Source: Butyrivibrio sp. (GTDB taxonomy: Bacteria > Bacillota > Clostridia > Lachnospirales > Lachnospiraceae). Taken from it: 41,967 bases of DNA. The DNA is taken from assembly GCA_024688095.1 (NCBI GenBank), contig JAILEJ010000151.1, positions 1 to 41,967 on the forward strand. Direction: 5' to 3'. The notes beneath the pieces were generated by a model. The model was not told the origin of the DNA, searched no databases, and worked only from the letters and a program-made list of their open reading frames with translations. The position numbers were made by a program, and so were the translations under genes. Shown here one piece after another: positions 21,228 through 30,911 of the stretch. Numbering within the stretch: position 1 is the first letter of the stretch; each line of letters begins with the position of its first letter.

Positions 21228-21383
21228 ATGGAAGAGTGCATGAAAGTTTTAGATCGTATTATGGATCAGGTTTATAATCATCCTGAAGAAATGAGAAAAA
21301 GAATTCTTAAAAACTCTACTGCTTATATTTCTAATCAAGAGAATAAATCTCAAAACAACTCAGAAATGTTAACAACCGTATAA
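21228..21383 (+). CDS. Short ORF, 51-aa protein of unknown function (not in ORF track)
   Basis: MEECMKVLDRIMDQVYNHPEEMRKRILKNSTAYISNQENKSQNNSEMLTTV*; AAAGGAG upstream; promoter-like sequence before and terminator directly after. Confidence 0.65.
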   Translation: MEECMKVLDRIMDQVYNHPEEMRKRILKNSTAYISNQENKSQNNSEMLTTV

Positions 21384-21390
21384 AAATATA

Positions 21391-21428
21391 AAAGAGGTGT
21401 GGCAAAGATGTCACACCTCTTTCTTTGA
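21391..21428 (+). terminator. Intrinsic (likely bidirectional) terminator between short ORF and ptsI
   Basis: AAAGAGGTGTG..CACACCTCTTT stem followed by CTTTG; T-rich on the minus side too. Confidence 0.75.
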
Positions 21429-21475
21429 TTACAGACACACATTTTATATGCGTGTGCCTGTTTATAATTTGTAAA

Positions 21476-23182
21476 TTAGTCTTTTGCAGCAGCCTTTAAT
21501 GCAGCTACAATTTCTGATTCTGTCTTAAGTGAGAGTACCTTTGCAGCGAGTTCGTCTGCTTCAGCTTTACTCCATTTTGATATAATGCATCTTGCTGTTA
21601 ATACAAGAACCGGATTCACACTATATTCAGTAAGACCAAAGGATATTAAAAGTGGAATCATCAGAGGATCAGCAGCAGCTTCTCCACACATACCAACAGG
21701 TATTCCTGCTTTTACACCACACTCAATTATGTGCTTTATAGACCTGAGAACTGATGGCTGGAAAGTTGAATATAGATAAGCTACATCAGCATTTCCACGG
21801 TCTACACTCATTGTATACTGTGTAAGGTCATTTGTTCCGATTGAGAAGAAATCACTTTCTTCTGCAAGCATATCTGCAATGAGAGAAGCAGAAGGTGTTT
21901 CTATCATGCACCCAACTTCAATGTTTTTGTCGTAGTCGATATTATTAGAATCAAAATCTTTCTTTATTTCCTCGACCATTGCTTTGACACTTCTGATTTC
22001 ATCAACACAGGTTACAAGCGGAACCATTATTTTTACCTTACCAAAAGCACTGGCTCTCATAATTGCACGAAGCTGGATAGTGTATTTATCTTTGTTTCCA
22101 AGACAGTATCTTACAGCTCTGTAACCAAGAAACGGATTATCTTCCTTTTTCATTTCGAGATAAGGGATGTCTTTATCGCCGCCAATGTCCAGTGTCCTGA
22201 TAATTACATCTTTGCCATTCATGGTTTCAACAGCTTCCTTGTATGCAGCAAACTGTTCTTCCTCAGTTGGAAGATGATTGTTGTCCATAAACAGAAATTC
22301 TGAACGGAAAAGACCAATTCCTTCGCCATCGCATTCAACAGCTTTTTTGGCATCCTTAGGAGTTCCTATATTACAGAAGAGTTCAACCTTTGTGCCATCT
22401 GCTGTGACAGTTTCTTTACCTTTAAACTTATCAAGCTCTGCCTGTTTACGAATGAATTCTTCTCGTTTTATCACATACTGCGAAAGAATGTCGCCGTCAG
22501 GATTAATATATACATCACCTTCTGTACCATCTATAATTGCGCTGTCTTTGTCCTTTACCAGTTCAGTTATATTAGGAACACTTAGTACTGCAGGTATTTC
22601 CAGTGCTCTTGCAAGGATAGCAGAGTGAGATGTCTTACCGCCTATTTCTGTAATGATTCCAGCCACATTTTCCTTAACTATCTGAGAAGTCATGGAAGGA
22701 GTGAGATCCTTGGCAACCAGTACAGTTCCCTTTGGAACTTTGCTGATATCTATATCTTCAATTCCAAGCAGAATTTTGAGAAGACTGACCTTTATATCAG
22801 CAATATCAGAAGCTCTTTGTCTCATCATTTCATCATCCATTTTGGAAAACATACCATAGAACATATCACAAACGGCTTCAACAGCGCTTTCTGCACATTG
22901 TCCGGCATCAATCATTTTAGACATTTCACCTGACATTGTCGGATCTGAAATCATGAAAAGATGTCCCTCTAGAATTTCAGCTTCCTTTGGACCGATTCTC
23001 TTACGTATATCGTCAGCCATTTCCTTGGTTTCAGTTTTGAATTTTTCGATAGCAGCTTCAAATCTTTGCTTTTCAGCTGCAGTATCTTCAATTTTTTTAT
23101 TATCATATTTGAGTTCATGTTCTACAATCAGAACAATGCTTCCAATTCCGATTCCGCGAGATGCGGCTATTCCTTTATACAT
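21476..23182 (-). CDS. ptsI: Phosphoenolpyruvate-protein phosphotransferase (PTS Enzyme I)
   Basis: GGKTSHSAILARALEIPAVLSV, DGEGIGLFRSEFLFMD, FFSIGTNDLTQYTMSVDRGN. Confidence 0.97.
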   Translation of the reverse strand: MYKGIAASRGIGIGSIVLIVEHELKYDNKKIEDTAAEKQRFEAAIEKFKTETKEMADDIRKRIGPKEAEILEGHLFMISDPTMSGEMSKMIDAGQCAESAVEAVCDMFYGMFSKMDDEMMRQRASDIADIKVSLLKILLGIEDIDISKVPKGTVLVAKDLTPSMTSQIVKENVAGIITEIGGKTSHSAILARALEIPAVLSVPNITELVKDKDSAIIDGTEGDVYINPDGDILSQYVIKREEFIRKQAELDKFKGKETVTADGTKVELFCNIGTPKDAKKAVECDGEGIGLFRSEFLFMDNNHLPTEEEQFAAYKEAVETMNGKDVIIRTLDIGGDKDIPYLEMKKEDNPFLGYRAVRYCLGNKDKYTIQLRAIMRASAFGKVKIMVPLVTCVDEIRSVKAMVEEIKKDFDSNNIDYDKNIEVGCMIETPSASLIADMLAEESDFFSIGTNDLTQYTMSVDRGNADVAYLYSTFQPSVLRSIKHIIECGVKAGIPVGMCGEAAADPLMIPLLISFGLTEYSVNPVLVLTARCIISKWSKAEADELAAKVLSLKTESEIVAALKAAAKD

Positions 23183-23240
23183 AGAAATCCTCCAATATTA
23201 TTAAAGCTTTAATTCTTTATTATTATTTTAGAAGGAGAAT

Positions 23241-23504
23241 TTAGTCACCTAAACCACTTTCTACCATTTCTACAGCAGCCTTAAGTGCTTCAGCTTCATC
23301 TGGTCCGTCACACTGAATTTCTATTTCAGCACCGCATTTAATGCAGGCAGACATAAGCATCATTACACTTTTACAATCGTATGTATTTCCGTTAAATACA
23401 ATTTTTACATCACTTGTAAAAGTTGTCATTTTCTGACTCATAACGCTTGCTGGACGCATGTGCATTCCCTGTTCATTAGTTACTGTTACTTTCTGAGATA
23501 CCAT
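23241..23504 (-). CDS. ptsH: HPr family phosphocarrier protein
   Basis: GMHMRPASVMSQKM (active-site His), DCKSVMMLMSACIKCGAEIEIQCDGPDE (Ser46 region). Confidence 0.92.
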   Translation of the reverse strand: MVSQKVTVTNEQGMHMRPASVMSQKMTTFTSDVKIVFNGNTYDCKSVMMLMSACIKCGAEIEIQCDGPDEAEALKAAVEMVESGLGD

Positions 23505-23545
23505 AATTAATTCCTTTCATATATAAAACTATTTTTATTAAAAGC

Positions 23546-25612
23546 TTATTCGGCGTCTTTTTTCAAGAAACCAAGCATTACAGCTGTAATGATTGAACCA
23601 ATTAGCCATGCTACGATGTAAAGTAATGGATTACCTACTGTTGCGAATACGAATATTCCACCGTGAGGAGCCATAAGTGTACATCCAAAGAGTGCTGAAA
23701 GAAGACCAGCTACTGCTGAACCAACGAATGTGCAAGGGATAACGTGTGCAGGATCTGCTGCAGCAAATGGGATAGCACCTTCTGTAATGAATGAACAACC
23801 CATAACTACGTTAGAAATCCATGTTTCCTGTTCAGCCTTTGTAAACTTCTTAGGGAAAACCTTACATGCAATTGCAATACCAACTGGAGGAACCATACCA
23901 CCAACCATGATTGCTGCCATTGCGATGTAGCAAGCCTTTACTGCTGGATCTGAAGCAGATGCTCCACCAGCCATAAGGTCAGCAGCTGTTCCGAGCATAC
24001 CTGTACCGAATACATAAGCAGCCTTGTTTATTGGACCACCCATATCAATTGCCATCATACCACCAAGGATAAGACCAAGGAGAGCAATAAGTCCGGCATC
24101 TGAAAGAGCTGTAAGCATTGTGCTAAGTCCTGTATTGATAAGAGCAATAATCGGGTTCAGTATGAAGCACATAAGAACACCAATAATGAAGATACCGCAA
24201 AGTGGATAGATAAGTATTGGCTTGATTCCTTCGAGTGATTTTGGGAAGCCTGAAGTGATTTTCTTAAGCCAGAGTACAATTGCACCTGCAAGGAAACCTG
24301 CAGCTATACCACCAAGGAAACCGGAAACAGTACTTCCACCTGTCTGGAATGCAAAACCACCAATGAATTTCTGGAAGCCTGAAAGGTTATCTGCAAGAAC
24401 ATTATCTGCACCCCAAATATATGAAGTTATTGCTGCGTTACCATTTGCAGCAAGAAGACCTCCGGTAAAACCGACTGCAAGACCAGGTCTGTCAGCAATT
24501 GACTCAGCAATAAATCCGGCAAGTACTGGAACCATAAGACCCATTGCAAGACCGCCAACATATTTAAAGAATGCTGAAAGTGGAGTCATTGTACCAAAGT
24601 TTCCACCACCGGTTGTACCATAGCCACAAATTGTATCTATAAGGAATGCTATAGCAACTAAAATACCGCCGCCAACAACGAATGGGAGCATATGTGAAAC
24701 ACCATTCATAAGGTGCTTATAGAATTTACGGCCCATTGTTTCATTTCCGTCAAAGCTTTCTTTCTTGGAAGAACCGCCGGAATGATGATAAACGGATACA
24801 TTTCCGGATACAGCTTTGTCAAGAAGGTCAGATGCTTTATGAATTGCATCAGCAGTAGACGCCATTATTACCTTCTTTCCATCAAAACGTGACATTTCAA
24901 CGTTCTTATCAGCAGCTACGATTACTACCTCAGCATCTGCAATTTCTTTATCTGTAAGAACATTTTTGGCTCCGCCTGATCCGTTTGTCTCAACCTTCAT
25001 GGAAATGCCTCTTTCCTGAGCCTTTTGCTCAAGGGATTCGGCTGCCATATATGTGTGAGCAATACCGGTAGGGCATGCTGTAATACCTACAAATCTGTAG
25101 GAAGAAGATTTTGGAGCAGAAGCAGCAGCCTCTACAGGTTTTGAAGCGGCATCTTTTTCTGCTTCCTTTGCATCTATAATATTAAGAAATTCGTCGGGAC
25201 TCTTTGCGGCAATAAGGTCAGATGCAAATTTCTGATCCATAAGAAGAGTCATAAGTTTGGATAAAACTTCCAGATGAGTATCTGCTGCTGTGTCTGGAGC
25301 TGCAATCATAAAGAACAGTTTTGATGGTGCGTTATCAAGTGCCTTATAATCAACGCCTCCAGGTACTGTCATAGCAGACAGACCGGCTTTAACAACAGAA
25401 GAGGACTTTGCGTGTGGAACAGCAATTCCCATTCCAACAGCTGTTGACCCCTTAGCCTCTCTTGCTAAAATTGCTTCCTTGTAGGCTGCAGCATCGGAAA
25501 TATTTCCGCATTTATTTTGAAGAGCAACAAGCTCATCAATGGCTGCATCCCTGTTTGGAACTGAAACACCAAGTTTAATTCCATCAGCCTTTAGTAAGTC
25601 TCTGATTTTCAT
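23546..25612 (-). CDS. fruA: PTS fructose transporter subunit IIABC
   Basis: IIA (GMGIAVPHAKSSSV), IIB (GITACPTGIAHTYMAAESLEQKA), IIC (GGGILVAIAFLID...GFLGGIAAGFLAG). Confidence 0.96.
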   Translation of the reverse strand: MKIRDLLKADGIKLGVSVPNRDAAIDELVALQNKCGNISDAAAYKEAILAREAKGSTAVGMGIAVPHAKSSSVVKAGLSAMTVPGGVDYKALDNAPSKLFFMIAAPDTAADTHLEVLSKLMTLLMDQKFASDLIAAKSPDEFLNIIDAKEAEKDAASKPVEAAASAPKSSSYRFVGITACPTGIAHTYMAAESLEQKAQERGISMKVETNGSGGAKNVLTDKEIADAEVVIVAADKNVEMSRFDGKKVIMASTADAIHKASDLLDKAVSGNVSVYHHSGGSSKKESFDGNETMGRKFYKHLMNGVSHMLPFVVGGGILVAIAFLIDTICGYGTTGGGNFGTMTPLSAFFKYVGGLAMGLMVPVLAGFIAESIADRPGLAVGFTGGLLAANGNAAITSYIWGADNVLADNLSGFQKFIGGFAFQTGGSTVSGFLGGIAAGFLAGAIVLWLKKITSGFPKSLEGIKPILIYPLCGIFIIGVLMCFILNPIIALINTGLSTMLTALSDAGLIALLGLILGGMMAIDMGGPINKAAYVFGTGMLGTAADLMAGGASASDPAVKACYIAMAAIMVGGMVPPVGIAIACKVFPKKFTKAEQETWISNVVMGCSFITEGAIPFAAADPAHVIPCTFVGSAVAGLLSALFGCTLMAPHGGIFVFATVGNPLLYIVAWLIGSIITAVMLGFLKKDAE

Positions 25613-25735
25613 ATCTTCTCCATTTCCGTATCAGTTAAACTGATACTAACCCATATACATATAATTTTTATATCCAAAATGTATCTATATATGCATCTAT
25701 AGATACATAATGTTCAAAATAAATTTTGCTATAGA

Positions 25736-26641
25736 TCAAAGCTTTTCATATAGCTCCATAATAGCTTCGCCTGTTGCAAGATCATCTGAAAAAGCAGTGG
25801 CACTTCCTGCAGCAGTTCCCATTTTTAATGCTGATTCATAACTGCCTGTCTTTAAGTAACCTGCTACAAATCCGGCTACCATAGAATCACCGGCTCCAAC
25901 AGAATTTTTTACTGTTCCCTTTGGTACACCTATTCTGAACTTTTCACCATTTTCAGTTATAAGCATTGAACCTGCACCAGCCATAGATATGAGAACATTT
26001 CTTGCTCCGATTTCCTGAAGCTTTTTTGCATGTTCTTCAATTTCTTCATCAGTTTTTAAAACAGTATCAAACATTTCCCCAAGCTCATGATTATTTGGCT
26101 TTATGAGGAATGGATGATATTTTAATACATTTCTTAAAAGATCCTTGGTGGCATCTACAACAAAAAGAACTTTTTTGTTTTCAAGTCTTCCAAGAATTGT
26201 TTCATAAACATCGCTTGGAAGAGAAGATGGAATACTTCCTGCAAGTATCAGGATGTCGCCTTCAGTAAGAAGATCAAGTTTTTCATAGAGGCTGTTTAGT
26301 GATTCGCTGTCAATCTTTGGCCCCTGAGAATTGATTTCTGTTTCTTCTTCAGATTTAATCTTTACATTTACCCTGGTAATACCTTCTTTTAATTTAATAA
26401 AGTCAGCCTTGATACCTTTTTCATTTAAACCTCTAATTATTTCATCTCCGGTAAAGCCTGCAACGAAACCAAGAGCAGTATTATCAAGGCCAAGATTTTT
26501 TAATATAGTAGAAACATTGATGCCTTTTCCGCCAACATAGTATTCTTCACTTGTTGATCTGTTGGTCATTCCGGGATCGAGTGGACTATCCATATGGATT
26601 ACATAGTCGATGGCCGGATTAAATGTTACTGTATATATCAT
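25736..26641 (-). CDS. fruK: 1-phosphofructokinase
   Basis: MIYTVTFNPAIDYVIH, GGKGINVSTILKNLG, VGAGDSMVAGFVAG. Confidence 0.96.
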   Translation of the reverse strand: MIYTVTFNPAIDYVIHMDSPLDPGMTNRSTSEEYYVGGKGINVSTILKNLGLDNTALGFVAGFTGDEIIRGLNEKGIKADFIKLKEGITRVNVKIKSEEETEINSQGPKIDSESLNSLYEKLDLLTEGDILILAGSIPSSLPSDVYETILGRLENKKVLFVVDATKDLLRNVLKYHPFLIKPNNHELGEMFDTVLKTDEEIEEHAKKLQEIGARNVLISMAGAGSMLITENGEKFRIGVPKGTVKNSVGAGDSMVAGFVAGYLKTGSYESALKMGTAAGSATAFSDDLATGEAIMELYEKL

Positions 26642-26667
26642 TACTGACCTCCTATAAAATAAATATA

Positions 26668-27426
26668 TTAAAAGTTATTTGAAACTACTTTTACGATTGA
26701 TTTTTCAAGGTATCTCTTAGCAGGTTCTTTATCTGTAATGATGCAGCATTTTGAAATATCAGCAAAGGTTACAGCATTTACCTGGCCAAATTTAGTGTGA
26801 TCAGCAAGAATATAAGTAATGTAAGCCTGCTTAATCGCAACTGATTTTACTAAAGCTTCGTCTACATCCGGAGTAGTACATCCTGCATCAATAGCTATGC
26901 CGTTTGTACCCATAAATGCTTTTGTAAAATGGTACTTTGAAATGCTTTCTACACAATCAGGGCCTATAATTGCTTCTGTTGGAGTTTTGATACGACCTCC
27001 AAGAATTGAAGTTTCACATCCTTTATCTATAAGCTTTTTGGCATGTCTTATACCGTTTGTAATATACTTGGCATTTGTATTTGTAATATAGTCAATAAGC
27101 TTGAGAGTAGTAGTACCTGAATCAATAAATACAAAGTCCTGATCGTTTATGAGCGTTGCTGCGTATTTGCTGATCGAATCTTTTTCTTCTATGTTTATTC
27201 TTGCCTTTTCCTGCATGGATTCTTCAGTTGTTTTAATATTGCTTGAATCTAAAGATGTTGCACCGCCAAAAACCTTGTTGATCAGAGAAGCCTTACTAAG
27301 TGCATTAAGGTCTCTTCTGATAGTTGCTTCTGATGAATCCAAAAGCTCAGTCAGTTCAGCAACTGTAACTGCTTTTTTTTCATTTACGATGCTAACAATC
27401 TGCTTTCGTCGTTCTTCAGTTAACAT
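26668..27426 (-). CDS. fruR: DeoR-family transcriptional regulator (FruR-like)
   Basis: MLTEERRKQIVSIVNEKKAVTVAELTELLDSSEATIRRDLNAL DeoR HTH; DeoR C-terminal domain; first gene of fru cluster; ATG at 27426 has AAAGGA upstream. Confidence 0.92.
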   Translation of the reverse strand: MLTEERRKQIVSIVNEKKAVTVAELTELLDSSEATIRRDLNALSKASLINKVFGGATSLDSSNIKTTEESMQEKARINIEEKDSISKYAATLINDQDFVFIDSGTTTLKLIDYITNTNAKYITNGIRHAKKLIDKGCETSILGGRIKTPTEAIIGPDCVESISKYHFTKAFMGTNGIAIDAGCTTPDVDEALVKSVAIKQAYITYILADHTKFGQVNAVTFADISKCCIITDKEPAKRYLEKSIVKVVSNNF

Positions 27427-27462
27427 ATCAAACGGTCCTTTCATAAAACTGTCTACATATAA

Positions 27463-27491
27463 ATAGTAGCATTAATAATGAGCATGGTCAA
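27463..27491 (-). promoter_or_regulatory. Candidate fru operon promoter (TTGACC-17 bp-TACTAT on minus strand)
   Basis: -35 27486-27491, -10 27463-27468, spacer 17 bp, ~37 bp before fruR start. Confidence 0.6.
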
Positions 27492-27779
27492 TCATAAATA
27501 ATCAAAAACAGTCACAAAATGAACATAAAAAATCAACAAATAACAATAACAATTACAAAAATTCAAATTTAATCAAGAAAAATAATCATCAAAGAGTGCT
27601 AAAACGATAATTTCTAAATGTAAATCAAAAATAAAATTATGATAAAAATACAGGAACCTTTATTTATAAGGCTTTCAGGTATATATACCAATTATTAAAA
27701 ACTTGAACTTAAGATGTATAACAATTAAAATAGAATTATATGAGCGGGAAATTGCCCTGCGGAATCTGGAGGAATAAAA

Positions 27780-28397
27780 GTGGATAATTTTTTAACTACA
27801 GAACAGATAGATATAATAGGTGAGATTGCCAATATCAGTATGGGCAATTCAGCAACTACACTCAGTATGATGGTTAATAAGAAGGTTGACATCACGACAC
27901 CAAATGTTCAGGTTGTAAACAGAAGTGCAACGCTTGATGACTATCACAACACTTGTATTTTTGTTCAAATTCATTATGTTAAGGGCCTTGAAGGAAATAA
28001 TGTTCTCATTTTAAAGGACCATGATGTTATGGTTATGACCGATTTGATGATGGGCGGCGATGGAACAAATACATCTGGAGAGATATCAGAACTTCATTTG
28101 TCTGCGGCATCAGAGGCAATGAATCAGATGATGGGAACCAGTGCGACATCTCTGTCTTCTATGCTTGGCGTTGGAACTGATATCAGTACGCCTGTTGTTA
28201 ATCAGATTGACGTTGAAAGTGTTAAACTATTTGAGAAAATGTTTGAGACTCCATATGAGAAGTTTGTAAAAATCTCGTTCAGAATGACCATAGGTGATCT
28301 TATTGATTCAGTTATGGTACAGCTGTATCCTATTGAGTTTGCAGTTGATATGTGTAAAAAGTTTTCAGAAAGGAAAGAAGTCGAAAAGAAAGACTAA
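27780..28397 (+). CDS. CheC/FliY-N-like CheY-P phosphatase-family protein without SpoA domain
   Basis: EIANISMGNSATTLS and EAMNQMMGTSATSLS (two ExxN-type motifs); GTG start with GGAGG upstream; no C-terminal SpoA domain. Confidence 0.85.
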   Translation: MDNFLTTEQIDIIGEIANISMGNSATTLSMMVNKKVDITTPNVQVVNRSATLDDYHNTCIFVQIHYVKGLEGNNVLILKDHDVMVMTDLMMGGDGTNTSGEISELHLSAASEAMNQMMGTSATSLSSMLGVGTDISTPVVNQIDVESVKLFEKMFETPYEKFVKISFRMTIGDLIDSVMVQLYPIEFAVDMCKKFSERKEVEKKD

Positions 28398-28415
28398 AAG
28401 TTTTGGTAAAGGGAA

Positions 28416-29549
28416 ATGAATAAAGCAGAAGTATTAGAAATAAAAAAACAATTTACACCTGACAGATGTACGATAGATAAAATCTGCGGATGTTATGTTG
28501 ATCATGAGAAAAATAAACGCCTGGTTTCTAAACAGGCGTTTATGTCTATTCCGGAGGAGGAAATGTTCAAGTATCTGGATATATTCCAGCATACTTTAAT
28601 GGGGACATTTGGAAAAAATCTAATTGATCTGGAGTTCCCAATTGATCAGGAGGCCGAAGGTGGCACACAGGAATTTTTGCTCAGGCTTCGTGATTCACAT
28701 CTTGAAGATGATGAGCTTATTGAGGAATTCTACGATAAGATAATTGGTAATTATATTAACGGTGAAAACTATTATATTATTCTTGTGCATGCAGTTTATG
28801 ATATTCCTGGAATAACAGCAGATGGAATTGAAATGGATGATGCATCAGAAAATATTTATGATTATATTTTATGCAGTATATGTCCTGTTAAGCTTTCAAA
28901 AGCTGCACTTGGATATAATGAATCCAAAAATGTGATTGAAGACAGATTCCGTGACTGGGTAGTAGAAGGACCGGCCAAGGGATTTCTTTTTCCGGCATTT
29001 ATTGAAAGAAATGCTGACATTCATAATATGCTGTATTTCAGTAAAAAACCTGATGACATTCAGCCTGAGTTTATACAGGCTATGTTTGGAGGCATAGCAC
29101 CTACATCAGCACCTGATCAGAAAAATTTCTTTAATAATGTAGTAAGCGATACGATTGGCGATGATGCAGATTACGATATTATGAGAAATATTCATGAGAA
29201 TCTTAAGGAAATGATTGATAATCATGAGGGTGATGATGAGCCACTTGAACTTGGCAAAAATGAGCTTAGAAATTTATTGCAGGATAGTGGTGTTTCTGAA
29301 GAAAAAATGGATTATTTCAATAAAAATTATGAGACTTACGCAGGAGAAGAGGATTATCCGCTTCTTGCCAGTAATGTAGCAACAAGCAAGTTTGACATTG
29401 CAACACCTGATGTTGTTATAAAGGTTAAGCCTGACAGAGCAGACCTTGTTGAGACTAAATACATTGATGGAAGACAATGTATAGTAATTGCAGTTGATGA
29501 TCATATTGAAGTAAATGGTATTAATGTTCGTACATTTGTAAAAAAGTGA
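28416..29549 (+). CDS. DUF4317 family protein
   Basis: Resembles DUF4317 as I recall it (MNKAEVLEIKKQFTPDRCTIDKICGCYVDHEKNK...). Confidence 0.8.
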   Translation: MNKAEVLEIKKQFTPDRCTIDKICGCYVDHEKNKRLVSKQAFMSIPEEEMFKYLDIFQHTLMGTFGKNLIDLEFPIDQEAEGGTQEFLLRLRDSHLEDDELIEEFYDKIIGNYINGENYYIILVHAVYDIPGITADGIEMDDASENIYDYILCSICPVKLSKAALGYNESKNVIEDRFRDWVVEGPAKGFLFPAFIERNADIHNMLYFSKKPDDIQPEFIQAMFGGIAPTSAPDQKNFFNNVVSDTIGDDADYDIMRNIHENLKEMIDNHEGDDEPLELGKNELRNLLQDSGVSEEKMDYFNKNYETYAGEEDYPLLASNVATSKFDIATPDVVIKVKPDRADLVETKYIDGRQCIVIAVDDHIEVNGINVRTFVKK

Positions 29550-29606
29550 TTTGAAATATTATGGGGTTTTTTTGTGGGGAAATATGATGTATCGGAGGGT
29601 GCATAT

Positions 29607-30884
29607 ATGTCTAGAGATCCATTGACCGGACTATATGACTTTAAAGATTTTATTGAACTTACAACAAAGTATGTGGCAGAGAATGAGGGGTCTTATGCCA
29701 TAGTCACTAATGATGTAAGTAATTTTAAATATATAAATAAGTTTTACAGTGTTGAAACCGGGAATTTATTTATATCAGAGATGGCAAAATTTTTCTTCAC
29801 GGATAATCCGCATACAGTATATGCATGCAGAATAGATTCGGAGCAGTTTACCATGCTTGCAAGAATTGATGGGATTTCAAGAGAAGATGAAGTTGCGCGC
29901 ATAGAAAATTATAATATCAAATTTGAAGAAATAATGAATTCCAGATATCCAGATATCTACATTCATGTATATACAGGGGTATATTTTCTGGAGAACTCAA
30001 ATGAAAATATGAGACAGGCTTTTGATAAATCAAAGATGTCCAAAAGCAAGATGAAGGGCAGATATGATATCAGCTGCCAGGTATATGATCCCAAGGATTA
30101 CATAATCAAAGAAAGTGTAATGGGAGCATCTAATCTTTTTAGAAAAGCAGTTTCTGATGATCGAATACTTGTTTATCTTCAGCCAAAGATTTCTTCAAAA
30201 AAGTCATCTCTTACCGGAGCAGAAGCACTTGTAAGAATTATAGATGAAGGCGGAAGAATTGTTCCTCCGGCTGAATTTATACCGGCTCTTGAGCAGATAG
30301 GTATAATAGGAATGCTTGACAGAATAATGGTTGAAAAAGTATTTGCGCTTCAGAAGAAATGGAAGAGTGAAGGTAGAGAGCTTTTTGTTATATCTGTTAA
30401 TATATCAAGGCAGGAATATATTAAATCCGATTTTTCTGACAGGATGATTGAACTCTCCAGAAAATATAAGGTGCCACCGGAATATATTGAATTTGAAATT
30501 CTTGAGAATATGTTTATCACAAATAGCAATGCAATTATTACAAGTACAAATGAACTCAGGGAATTTGGATTCAGAGTGAGTATAGATGATTTTGGTTCTG
30601 GATATTCAAGTTTAAATCAGGTTGCCAATCTTCCTGCTGATACAGTTAAGATGGATATTACTTTTGCAAGAGTATGCCTTAAAACCAAAAAAGGAAGAAC
30701 AGTTGTAAAATCTCTTATTCACATGTTAAATGACATTGATTTTGATGTTGTATTTGAAGGTATTGAAACAGAAGAGCAGAAAGACCTTGTAAATTCATAT
30801 GGATGTGATGTTATTCAAGGATACTATTACAGCATGCCGATACCGGTGGAGGAATTTGAAAAGAAGTTTCTTGGTAAAATGTGA
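29607..30884 (+). CDS. Degenerate-GGDEF / EAL domain protein (probable c-di-GMP phosphodiesterase)
   Basis: GGDEF site replaced by IDSEQF; EAL domain with GAEALVRI, SVNISRQ, FEILEN, IDDFGSGYSSL, VKMDITFA, EGIETEEQ, IQGYYYSMP; ATG 29607 has GGAGG upstream. Confidence 0.9.
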   Translation: MSRDPLTGLYDFKDFIELTTKYVAENEGSYAIVTNDVSNFKYINKFYSVETGNLFISEMAKFFFTDNPHTVYACRIDSEQFTMLARIDGISREDEVARIENYNIKFEEIMNSRYPDIYIHVYTGVYFLENSNENMRQAFDKSKMSKSKMKGRYDISCQVYDPKDYIIKESVMGASNLFRKAVSDDRILVYLQPKISSKKSSLTGAEALVRIIDEGGRIVPPAEFIPALEQIGIIGMLDRIMVEKVFALQKKWKSEGRELFVISVNISRQEYIKSDFSDRMIELSRKYKVPPEYIEFEILENMFITNSNAIITSTNELREFGFRVSIDDFGSGYSSLNQVANLPADTVKMDITFARVCLKTKKGRTVVKSLIHMLNDIDFDVVFEGIETEEQKDLVNSYGCDVIQGYYYSMPIPVEEFEKKFLGKM

Positions 30885-30911
30885 AAAAAATATGAATTCA
30901 TAAAAGTAGTC

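Noticed and set aside
24222-24623. 133-aa plus-strand ORF opposite fruA
   Set aside because: Lies wholly antisense to a convincing IIC domain; no family resemblance
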